Shown here piece by piece: positions 17,526-24,820 of a stretch of DNA of 64,000 nucleotides; position 1 is the first letter of the stretch, and every line of letters starts with the position of its first letter. The position numbers and the translations under genes were made by a program. The notes under the pieces were generated by a model. The model saw nothing but the letters and a program-made list of their open reading frames with translations. It had not been told where the DNA came from and did no database searches. This DNA is from Actinomycetospora endophytica (GTDB lineage Bacteria > Actinomycetota > Actinomycetes > Mycobacteriales > Pseudonocardiaceae), in NCBI RefSeq assembly GCF_021026375.1, contig NZ_JAJNDB010000001.1, positions 2,046,001 to 2,110,000 of the forward strand. Direction: 5' to 3'.

Positions 17526-18103
17526 TGCCCCGGCTGGTGACCGACCCGGTCGCTCTCACCGGCCTGGTGCTCCCCGACGCGCGGGATGGCCGCGCGGTCG
17601 ATCTCGGGGCGTTGCCGGGTCCGGCCGTGCTCGTCGCGATCCGCCACCGGCATTGACTGCCCTGCCGACGCCACCTGGTCCAGGTGGCCAGCGCCGCCGG
17701 TGACGCCGTGCCCGTCGTGGCGGTGGGGTTCGACCGCGCCGATCACCTCGGCCCGCTGGCCGACCATCTCGGCTGGTCGGCGCCGTTCCTCGCCGACGAG
17801 GACCGCCGGCTGTACGCCCGGCTCGGGATGCGGCGGGCGCCGTGGTGGCGGGTGTTCTCGCCGCGCACGCTCGCGTTCTACCGCCGCGCGGTCCGCGGCG
17901 AACCGGTCCCTGAGCCCGATGATCCGGCGCCGGTCGACGTGTTCCAGATGGGCGGCGACGCGGTGGTCGTCGGCGGCGTGGCCGTGCGGCGCTGGTTGCC
18001 GCGGACGCCGGTCGACCGGGTCGCCCCCGAGGTGGTCGTGGCCGCGGCCAGGGGCGAGCGCAGCGACGGGGAAGCGGGCGGGGCCTACACCGAGAGCATG
18101 TAG
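17525..18103 (+). CDS. Selenocysteine-containing AhpC/TSA-like thioredoxin-fold protein
   Basis: 192 residues if TGA 17654-17656 is read as selenocysteine (residue 44). The frame before and after the TGA is the same and forms one thioredoxin-fold protein: LPGPAVLVAIRHRH, then Sec44-Leu-Pro-Cys47-Arg, then VVAVGFDRADHLGPLADHLG and FLADEDRRLYARLGM. The Sec replaces the first Cys of the CPxCR-type site of AhpC-TSA_2/PRX-like2 proteins. A SECIS-like hairpin follows at 17670-17688. It is the last gene of the coupled operon. Its likely role is a thiol/selenol redox or peroxidase step on the product of the radical SAM pathway. The alternative is a nonsense mutation, which I consider unlikely. Its end overlaps the convergent gene by 19 bases. 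Confidence 0.8.
17654..17688 (+). promoter_or_regulatory. In-frame UGA and bacterial SECIS-like hairpin
   Basis: TGA (17654-17656) is followed after 13 bases by GCCACCTG-GTC-CAGGTGGC (17670-17688). This is a perfect 8-bp stem with a 3-base loop, or 7 bp with loop GGTCC. A short stem about 11-14 bases after the UGA, with G and U in the apical loop, is the known requirement for SelB-directed Sec insertion in bacteria. Confidence 0.75.
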
Positions 18104-18678
18104 AGCATCCCGAGCGCGAGCACGGCCAGGGCGATCGGCACGACGGCGTCCGCCCGGGCCGAGGTCTCGACCGCTGCGTCGTCCGACGCCGGATGACCGC
18201 CCGGGTCGACGAGGCGGCGCGACGAGCGCTGGGGTGCGCCGCGCAGTGCCCGGACGGCGACGGTCACGCGGAGCGCGACCTGCACGGCCAGGTAGCAGGC
18301 GAACAGCACGCAGATGATCACTGGCCGGACGTCGGCGGGGATCTGGATGTAGGCGAGGGTGACCATGTCGACGGTCGCGACCAGCCACGACGCGGGCGGC
18401 CGGGCCCGGACCGCCATCGCGGCGGTCGCGACGACACCGACCAGCCCAATGACGAAGACGATCAGCGCCGGGCCGTTGAAGCCCGGGGTGTCCATCGGGT
18501 TGGCCGCGTACATGACGACCATCCCCACGGCCATGACGACGTACGCCGCGTGCCACCACCGCGCGGGCCCGGATGCCGTGGCGGCTGCCCGGCCGAGCAC
18601 GAGGACCACCCCGAGGAGCAGGACCACCCAGATCGCGCGCCACCAGGTGGGGAGGAGCTCGGCCGCCGTGGGATACAT
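18085..18678 (-). CDS. DUF5134-like multi-pass membrane protein
   Basis: 197 residues with about six membrane segments: RAIWVVLLLGVVLVLG, then AAYVVMAVGMVVMYA, a GPALIVFVIGLVGVV helix, VRPVIICVLFACYLAVQVAL and a C-terminal helix. The early WWHAAYVVMAVGMVVMY with a GMxxMY pattern resembles DUF5134 proteins, whose function is unknown. The start ATG 18678 has GAAGGGACG upstream. A TAGGTT box about 40 bases upstream may be its -10. It converges on the selenoprotein gene with a 19-base overlap. Confidence 0.65.
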   Translation of the reverse strand: MYPTAAELLPTWWRAIWVVLLLGVVLVLGRAAATASGPARWWHAAYVVMAVGMVVMYAANPMDTPGFNGPALIVFVIGLVGVVATAAMAVRARPPASWLVATVDMVTLAYIQIPADVRPVIICVLFACYLAVQVALRVTVAVRALRGAPQRSSRRLVDPGGHPASDDAAVETSARADAVVPIALAVLALGMLYMLSV

Positions 18679-18766
18679 CGTCGTCCCTTCGCTCGCGCCC
18701 GCCGAAGACAGCGGAACCTAGCAAACCGGACGCGGGAGTCCGTTCGGCGCGGACCGTCGAGCCCGA

Positions 18767-19492
18767 CTAGTGGCGCCCACCCTCGCGGAGCGCCCGGACG
18801 CCGAGGGCCGCCGTGATCACCACCAGCAGACCACCGCCGGCGGCCCAGAGGATCGTGCCGCCCCGGTGCACGTCGTCGGGCGCGAAGGTCGGCGCCGAAC
18901 CCGCGGACGACGACGCGAGGATCCCGCCGACCGCGATCGTCACGACCGTTGCGGCCGTGAGCAGCGAGAACCGGACGGTGTACGAGGGGGCGAGCGCGGC
19001 ACGGAAGAACAGCAGCCCGGCGCCCAGCCACACGAGCTGCTGCAGCACCGAGAGCACCGGGCTCGCCGCGACCGCGACGGGGAACGTCGTGAGCCGGGTG
19101 AGCACCACGACCAGCGCGTAGACCACCAGCGCGACCGCCGGACCGGCCACCGTCCGAGCGATGCGCCCGAGCTGGTCGAGCCGGGACGCCGTTCGCTCGG
19201 AGCACCCCCTGCGGACGAGCTCGACCGGTCGACCCGCCACCCACAGCGCCGGTACCACGACGGTCAGCAGCAGCTGCAGGACGACGCCCACCGCGAATGA
19301 CCGCGGCGCGCGGATGCCGACGCCGGAGTCGACCGCGACGACAGCGGCCACCAGCGCCGCCATCGCCGACACGGTCCGGATCAGCGGCCAACCACCGACG
19401 TGCAGGACGGACCGGAGGTACAGCGCGGCCAGCGCGGTCACGACGAGCTCGGCGCCCCAGGTGGTGCGCCACGTGGTGAGCAACGCGCTCAC
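18767..19492 (-). CDS. Multi-pass membrane protein of unknown function
   Basis: 241 residues with six or seven hydrophobic helices and a conserved-looking loop with RTASRLDQLGRIARTVAGP between them. I do not recognise a family. The start GTG 19492 overlaps the stop of the upstream gene as GTGA, so the two are translationally coupled. It ends 88 bases from the start of the DUF5134-like gene on the same strand. Confidence 0.65.
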   Translation of the reverse strand: MSALLTTWRTTWGAELVVTALAALYLRSVLHVGGWPLIRTVSAMAALVAAVVAVDSGVGIRAPRSFAVGVVLQLLLTVVVPALWVAGRPVELVRRGCSERTASRLDQLGRIARTVAGPAVALVVYALVVVLTRLTTFPVAVAASPVLSVLQQLVWLGAGLLFFRAALAPSYTVRFSLLTAATVVTIAVGGILASSSAGSAPTFAPDDVHRGGTILWAAGGGLLVVITAALGVRALREGGRH

Positions 19493-19929
19493 GGCAGGAG
19501 CGCCTGGAACCGCTGCATCCGCTTGCGACCCGGGTTGAGGCTGGTGTGGGACGGCATCCGCATCACCGAGATCCGCCGGGTCGCGACGCCGCCCGGACGA
19601 CCGGCGAGGGTGACGACCTCGGTGATCTCGTCGGCGGTCGACCCCTCGAACGGGCGCGCCTGCGGATGCGGGTGGCAGAAGTAGATCCGGTAGATGCGGC
19701 CGTCGACCGCGAGGTCGCAGACCGGCAGCTCGATGCGCTCGGGCCAGGAGTACCCGACCCGTCCGAGATCGCCGGAGCAGATCACCTCGTGGCCACTGGC
19801 GAGGACGAACTCGGTGCCCCGCACCAGGAACAGGCACGGCTCGAACGAGCGGGCGTCGAGCACGACCCGCCGGACCTTCGGGTCCCACCAGACCGGCGAC
19901 TCGAAGTCGTAGTCCCCGTCGCCCTCCAT
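19489..19929 (-). CDS. Conserved-looking soluble protein of unknown function
   Basis: 146 residues, acidic at the N-terminus (MEGDGDYDFESPVWWDPKVR) and beta-rich, with CLFLVRGTEFVLASG, YRIYFCHPHPQARPFEG and a basic C-terminus. I do not recognise it. The cysteines are scattered and there is no signal peptide or membrane helix. The start ATG 19929 has GAGGAG seven bases upstream. It overlaps the following membrane protein gene by four bases, which suggests that the two products work together. Confidence 0.6.
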   Translation of the reverse strand: MEGDGDYDFESPVWWDPKVRRVVLDARSFEPCLFLVRGTEFVLASGHEVICSGDLGRVGYSWPERIELPVCDLAVDGRIYRIYFCHPHPQARPFEGSTADEITEVVTLAGRPGGVATRRISVMRMPSHTSLNPGRKRMQRFQALLP

Positions 19930-20131
19930 GCCCCGCTCCTCGAGGTCGGTGCTGCCCGCCGTCGGGTGGGGTGACAGCGTGCCAGCCTCCCCGGTCCGGG
20001 TCCTGCGCGGTCGCCTGGGAACCGAAGGGAGGAGGCACCCACCCTCCAGGACCGATGCCGGAGGGCGCACCCACCGGGATCGTCGAGCGTTCACCACAAG
20101 AGCGAGGCATCCGACCCGAGGAGGAATCCCG

Positions 20132-20392
20132 TTGACCGCAGCGGCCGTCGGTCAGGGTGTCCTGATGGGCCTGGTGTCCGATCCCGGTGCGCCCTGCTGG
20201 GCACGTTCGGCCGTGGGGATCGGGGTGGCGGCCATCTGCTGGTTCGGCTACCTCGGGGCCCGGGCCTCGTACCGACACCACCGGGACGGGCGGATCAGCG
20301 CCGCCCGGCTGACCGGGGCCGCGGTGACCGTGGGGGTCCTCGGTGCGCTGGCCCTGCTGTGGGTCGGTTTCTCGAGCGCTTTCCCCACCTGA
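20132..20392 (+). CDS. Small two-helix membrane protein with TTG start
   Basis: 86 residues. Two hydrophobic stretches, SAVGIGVAAICWFGYLGA and LTGAAVTVGVLGALALLWVG, are separated by a basic loop (RASYRHHRDGR). TTG 20132 is chosen because CGAGGAGGAAT lies about seven bases upstream, an almost ideal ribosome site. ATG 20165 would cut into the first conserved segment. The function is unknown. Confidence 0.55.
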   Translation: MTAAAVGQGVLMGLVSDPGAPCWARSAVGIGVAAICWFGYLGARASYRHHRDGRISAARLTGAAVTVGVLGALALLWVGFSSAFPT

Positions 20393-20740
20393 GCGGACAC
20401 ATCCCCGGAGATCCCCCCTACGGACGTGTCATGTCCTCCCTGAGGTTGATGCCCGCTACTCCGTTCGACACCAGCATGAGTCGGTGATGACCCGTGACCG
20501 CCGGCACGCCGCGCCACCCGAATCCGGGTGGCGCGGCGTGCCGGCGGCGACCGGTCCCGACCGGAGGCCGAGGTCCTGGGAGCCAGGCGCCTCGGTCCTC
20601 CAGGGGGCCGACACTCCCCCCGAGGGCGGGGGTCTGTCCCTCTTTCGGCAGGGGTCCCGTGTCGTCGGCATCAACCAGACGTTGAGCGCTGCACCAGTAC
20701 GCCCAGCGTCCGAATGGGTCTCTCGAAGGGAGGAAGCCCG
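20393..20740. other. Gene-free leader region before the mce operon
   Basis: I see no open frame of coding character here. It holds the perfect 23-bp hairpin at 20498-20547 and, just before the first permease gene, the strong ribosome site AAGGGAGGAAG (20726-20736). The promoter of the operon must lie here or upstream. I could not pick a convincing -35/-10 pair. Confidence 0.5.
20498..20547. terminator. Perfect 23-bp stem-loop, possible terminator or leader structure
   Basis: Bases 20498-20520 and 20525-20547 are exact complements with a four-base AATC loop. The tip of the stem is CCACCCG/CGGGTGG. It has no T-run after it. It could terminate the short gene at 20132-20392, which ends about 105 bases before, or structure the 5' leader of the mce operon. 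Confidence 0.6.
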
Positions 20741-21628
20741 GTGAGCACCGACACCAGCAGGCTGGACAGCGGTGCGTCGCCCGGGAGCGCGGGGTCGATC
20801 CCCGACACCCGGGAGCGCAGCAAGACGCTGACCCCGCCGCGATGGCTCGGCCAGGCCGGCGAACCCCTCGTCATCGTCGGAGAGATCTTCCGCCTGGGCT
20901 TCCAGGTCTTCGCGATGGCGATCAAGCAGCCCTACGGCTACTGGGCCGACACCCGCGACCAGTGCTACAGCGCGCTCAAGCTGTGCTGGTTCCCGATGGC
21001 GGTGGCGACGTTCGCGTTCGGGTTCGGTGCGCCGGGCCTGTCCGGCGGCGCGATCTTCCACATCTTCGGCATCCCGTCCCGTCTGGGCTCGTTCTTCCAG
21101 TTCGCGAGCATCCGGGAGTTCGCTCCCTTCATCGACGGGATGGTGGTCGCCGGCGTCGTCGGTACGGCCGTCACGGCCGATCTGGGCGCCCGCAAGATTC
21201 GCGAGGAACTCGACGCGATGGAGGTCCTCGGCGTCGATCCGATCCGCTCGCTGGTCATCCCGCGCGTCCTGTCGATCACCTTCATGACGGCGATCTTCGA
21301 CATCATGGCCCTGATCATGGGTCTGATCAGCGGTTATCTCGCCGCCGGCCCGGTGTTCGGCGCGGACCTGCCCGCCTACACCGCGAGCCTGTACGACCTG
21401 CTCAACGTCCCGGACGTGATCGGCAGCCTGGCCAAGGCCGCGTGCTTCGGTCTCGTGATCGGCGTCGTGTCCTGCTACATGGGCCTCAACGTCAAGGGCG
21501 GCTCCATCGGCGTGGGCCGTGCGGTGAACCAGTCCGTGGTCATCGCCTTCGCGGGTGTGTGGATCGTGAACTTCGTCTTCACGAGCATGCTGCTCGGCCT
21601 CAGCCCGTCGCTCTACGTCTTCAAGTAA
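20741..21628 (+). CDS. yrbEA: MlaE/YrbE-family ABC transporter permease (first of pair)
   Basis: 295 residues. After a polar N-terminus it has the MlaE permease core of five to six helices, with the coupling segment REELDAMEVLGVDPIRSL that contacts the ATPase and VVAGVVGTAVTADLGARKI before it. With YrbEB it forms the inner-membrane channel of the mce lipid importer. The start GTG 20741 follows AAGGGAGGAAG. It is the first gene of the operon, and the gap of 14 bases to the second permease implies co-transcription. Confidence 0.9.
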   Translation: MSTDTSRLDSGASPGSAGSIPDTRERSKTLTPPRWLGQAGEPLVIVGEIFRLGFQVFAMAIKQPYGYWADTRDQCYSALKLCWFPMAVATFAFGFGAPGLSGGAIFHIFGIPSRLGSFFQFASIREFAPFIDGMVVAGVVGTAVTADLGARKIREELDAMEVLGVDPIRSLVIPRVLSITFMTAIFDIMALIMGLISGYLAAGPVFGADLPAYTASLYDLLNVPDVIGSLAKAACFGLVIGVVSCYMGLNVKGGSIGVGRAVNQSVVIAFAGVWIVNFVFTSMLLGLSPSLYVFK

Positions 21629-21642
21629 GGGGGCGGCCGAAG

Positions 21643-22521
21643 ATGTCCGTCGACGACGACACCAAGCAGTACGACACGTCGAAGGCGCCGATGAAGGCGC
21701 CGGAGCCGCAGCCGATCTACCTCGGCTTCTCGACGTTCAAGGAGAAGGTCCGCGCCGGCCTCTACACCTCCGGTGAGATCGGCGTCTTCATCCAGGGCAC
21801 GATCCGGGACTTCCCGGACATGCTGCGGCGCTACATCCCGGAGATGTTCCGCCAGCTCGGCCTCCTCATCATCGGCAGCGCCCTGGTGCTCTGGATGATG
21901 ATGTTCATCATGGGCCTGGAGTGCGGCCTCGAGGCCGGCTACGTGCTCAAGCAGATCGGTGCCCCGCTGTACTCCGGCGTCTTCAACGCCTACTGCGGGC
22001 TCCGTGAGTGCTCGGTCTACATGTGGGGCTGGATCCTCGCGGCGAAGGTCGGCTGCGGCTACGTCGCCGAGATCGGCTCGATGCGGATCTCCGACGAGAT
22101 CGACGCCATGGAGGTCATGGGCGTCAAGTCGAAGAGCTACCTGGTCGGCACCCGCATCATGTCGGCCCTGATCGCCTTCCCGTTCCTGTGGGCCACCGGG
22201 CTGGGCATGCTCTACCTCGGCCAGTACCTCATGACGGTCGTGAACATCGGTGAGGTCTCGCCCGGCGGGTACTTCTACATCTTCTGGCTCTACCAGAGCC
22301 CGTACGATCTGGTCGCCTCACTCATCAAGGTGATGGTGGAATCGCTCGCCATATGCGGAGTGGGTCTCTATTACGGCTATCACGCCGGTGGAGGACCAGT
22401 CGGTGTGGGTCAGGCGACGGCAAAATCAATGATTCTCAACATGGTGCTGATATCCGTCATCGGGGCCCTCGGGACACTGTTCTTCTGGGGCATCGACGTG
22501 AACGCACCCATCTCCAACTGA
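21643..22521 (+). CDS. yrbEB: MlaE/YrbE-family ABC transporter permease (second of pair)
   Basis: 292 residues of MlaE type. A polar N-terminus of about 45 residues is followed by the membrane core with MRISDEIDAMEVMGVKSKSY, the ATPase-coupling motif equivalent to that in YrbEA. The two permeases differ in sequence, as in mycobacterial mce loci where both subunits are needed. The ATG at 21643 has AAGGGGGC upstream. A strong terminator follows 33 bases after the stop, an unusual place for the middle of an mce operon. Confidence 0.9.
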   Translation: MSVDDDTKQYDTSKAPMKAPEPQPIYLGFSTFKEKVRAGLYTSGEIGVFIQGTIRDFPDMLRRYIPEMFRQLGLLIIGSALVLWMMMFIMGLECGLEAGYVLKQIGAPLYSGVFNAYCGLRECSVYMWGWILAAKVGCGYVAEIGSMRISDEIDAMEVMGVKSKSYLVGTRIMSALIAFPFLWATGLGMLYLGQYLMTVVNIGEVSPGGYFYIFWLYQSPYDLVASLIKVMVESLAICGVGLYYGYHAGGGPVGVGQATAKSMILNMVLISVIGALGTLFFWGIDVNAPISN

Positions 22522-22553
22522 ACCGGTCGAGGAACCGGGCGCCGACGTAGCCG

Positions 22554-22600
22554 AAACTCGACCCCAGCGCTCCCGTGGGGCGCTGGGGTCGAGTTTTCTG
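22554..22600 (+). terminator. Rho-independent terminator inside the mce operon
   Basis: AAACTCGACCCCAGCGC (22554-22570) pairs perfectly with 22580-22596, around a nine-base loop. TTTT follows immediately. This is the most classical intrinsic terminator in the window. It separates the permease pair from the ATPase and MCE genes. Confidence 0.85.
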
Positions 22601-22703
22601 TGCCCGCTCGACAATCGTCGGTGCCCGCACTACCCGCGTTATTTTCCCGTAACCCTCGCCGTCCCTCGTCGTTTGAGGTGTAAAGGCGCCCCGGAGGTCA
22701 GTC

Positions 22704-23543
22704 GTGTCGGAAACCGAACCCATCGCCATCAACGCGGCCCAGGACCAGCAGCGGGGCGCCTCGGAGACGAGTGGTAGCGGGATCAGCAGCGCCACCAAGC
22801 TGCAGGTGCACAACCTGTCGAAGTCGTTCGGCTCGTCGCAGGTCATGAAGAACATCAACTTCGACTTCGCCGACAACGCGATCACGACGGTTCTCGGGCC
22901 GTCGGGTACCGGCAAGAGCGTGCTGATCAAGCACCTCGTCGGCCTGCTCGAGCCCGACACCGGCGAGGTCCTGGTGGACGGCGACGACATCTGGGCGATG
23001 ACCGAGGACGAGCGCTACTCGATGCGGACCCGGTTCGGGGTGTGCTGGCAGGACGGCGCGCTGTTCGGTTCCATGAACCTCTACGACAACACCGCGTTCC
23101 CGCTCCGGACCCACACCAAGATGTCCGAGAAGGAGATCGAGGAGAAGGTCATGCGCCTTCTCGAGGAAGTGGGTCTCGGACACTCGGCGCACAAGGCTCC
23201 GAATGAGATCTCCGGTGGCATGAAGAAGCGCGCCGGATTCGCCCGGGCCATGGTCATGGACCCCGAGTTCGTCATCTTCGACGAGCCGGACTCGGGTCTC
23301 GACCCGGTCCGGACCAGCCTGCTCTGCGACATCATCCTGGACGTCCACCAGAAGCACGGCGGGACGTACCTGCTGGTCACGCACGACATGGCCACCGCCC
23401 GGAAGGTCAGCGACTACATCGGACTGATCTGGCAGGGCGAGGTCGTGCACTACGGCCCGGCCAAGGAAGCGTTCGAGAACGAGGACCCGTTCGTGAAGCA
23501 GTTCCTCGCCGGAGAGTCGGCCGGACCCCTCGGAATGGATTAA
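22704..23543 (+). CDS. mkl: Mkl/MlaF-type ABC transporter ATPase of the mce system
   Basis: 279 residues with an intact nucleotide-binding domain: Walker A GPSGTGKS, Q-loop CWQDGALF, signature EISGGMKKR, Walker B FVIFDEPDSGLDP and switch histidine LLVTHD. A polar leader of about 30 residues precedes it. It powers lipid import through the YrbE pair. GTG 22704 has GGAGG upstream. It sits 103 bases past an intrinsic terminator, so it may have its own promoter; TATTTT at 22640-22645 is one candidate -10. The first MCE gene starts five bases after its stop. Confidence 0.9.
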   Translation: MSETEPIAINAAQDQQRGASETSGSGISSATKLQVHNLSKSFGSSQVMKNINFDFADNAITTVLGPSGTGKSVLIKHLVGLLEPDTGEVLVDGDDIWAMTEDERYSMRTRFGVCWQDGALFGSMNLYDNTAFPLRTHTKMSEKEIEEKVMRLLEEVGLGHSAHKAPNEISGGMKKRAGFARAMVMDPEFVIFDEPDSGLDPVRTSLLCDIILDVHQKHGGTYLLVTHDMATARKVSDYIGLIWQGEVVHYGPAKEAFENEDPFVKQFLAGESAGPLGMD

Positions 23544-23548
23544 AAACC

Positions 23549-24820
23549 ATGCGTTTCACGCCCACCCGCGTCCTCGTGGGGGTGGTCATTCTTCTGCTCA
23601 TCGCCGGTGGCATCGTTCTCATCACGACGCCCACCGGGTACAAGGCGACGGCTTTCCTCCCCGCCGGTAACCCGAACATCATCGAGGGCGCCCCCGTCCT
23701 GATCAACGGCTTCCCCAAGGGCAAGGTCGACAAACTCGTCCCGGAGGGTCAGGGAGCGGAGATCACGATCGCGACGGACAGCGACGTCGCTCCCCTCCAC
23801 GCCGGCGCGGTGGTCTTCGTGCAGTGGAGCGCCGCCGTCGGTGAGCGCCTCATCCAGGTGAACGACGGGCCCCCCTCGAACCCCGAGATCCCGGACGGCG
23901 GCCGCATCGAGGGCAACATGCCCAAGCCGATGGAGCTCAGCGACGTCCTCGCCGCCCTCGACCCGGCCACCCGCAGCCGCCTCGGCCCGGTGATCCAGCA
24001 GCTCCAGGGAACCCTCGCGGGTCACGAGCAGGACCTGAACAACACGCTCGCGACGGCCGGTCCGGCCTTCACCGCGATCGGCAACGTCTTCCGCGGGGTC
24101 GCCATCGACGAGCCGGCGATCAACCAGCTGGTCACCGACACGAACAACCTGGTGACCCGGGCCGGCTCCCACGACCAGGACATCTCCGGGATCGTGAACG
24201 ACCTGTCCGTGAGCACCCACGACACGGCGCAGCAGCGCGAGGCGCTGCGGCAGGTCCTGCAGAAGCTTCCCCCGACCCTCGACCAGGCGCGGTCGACGCT
24301 GGGCAAGGTCCCGGGGACGACGGACGCGGCGGTGCCGCTGCTCGAGGACGCGAAGACGACCACCGCCAAGCTCCCCTCGGTGGCCGGTCACCTCGCGCCG
24401 GTGCTCGCGGACCTCCGGCCGACCATCGCGCAGCTCAAGCCCACCCTCGAGGCGGCCTCGCAGCTGCTCGACGAGACGCCGGGCCTGCTCGACGCGGGCG
24501 ACACGACGATCCCGAAGGTCGGCGACACCTTCGGGAAGCTCTCGCCGGCCCTGCACGATCTCCAGCCGTTCACCCCGTGCGTCGTCGGCTTCCTCTCCAC
24601 CTGGGGTTCGGCGGCCGCCTACCACGACCTCAACGGCGGATACGTCCACATCCCGATCCGCGAGGGCCCGGAGAGCGTCGACGAGACCCCGGTCAACCTC
24701 GGGACCGGCGCCAACAAGCCGGTCCCGCGCAACTGTGACGCGGTCTCGCAGGGCGATGCCGGTGGAACGGCGACCGGCGGGGCCAACCCGGTGTCGGCGG
24801 GACTTGGAGGACTGAACTGA
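23549..24820 (+). CDS. MCE/MlaD family protein (first of six)
   Basis: 423 residues. An N-terminal membrane anchor (VLVGVVILLLIAGGIVLI) is followed by the MCE domain from about residue 30 to 125 (VLINGFPKGKVDKL, GERLIQVNDG). A long helical region rich in Leu/Thr/Gln, probably part of the tunnel-forming coiled coil, and a short polar tail follow. MCE proteins assemble as hexamers that carry lipids across the envelope. It overlaps the next gene by one base (TGATG). Confidence 0.9.
   Translation: MRFTPTRVLVGVVILLLIAGGIVLITTPTGYKATAFLPAGNPNIIEGAPVLINGFPKGKVDKLVPEGQGAEITIATDSDVAPLHAGAVVFVQWSAAVGERLIQVNDGPPSNPEIPDGGRIEGNMPKPMELSDVLAALDPATRSRLGPVIQQLQGTLAGHEQDLNNTLATAGPAFTAIGNVFRGVAIDEPAINQLVTDTNNLVTRAGSHDQDISGIVNDLSVSTHDTAQQREALRQVLQKLPPTLDQARSTLGKVPGTTDAAVPLLEDAKTTTAKLPSVAGHLAPVLADLRPTIAQLKPTLEAASQLLDETPGLLDAGDTTIPKVGDTFGKLSPALHDLQPFTPCVVGFLSTWGSAAAYHDLNGGYVHIPIREGPESVDETPVNLGTGANKPVPRNCDAVSQGDAGGTATGGANPVSAGLGGLN

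Noticed and set aside
17525-17656. A 43-residue gene ending at TGA 17656
   Set aside because: The frame continues as the same fold for 148 more codons, and a SECIS-like hairpin follows directly. It is better read as Sec than as a stop.
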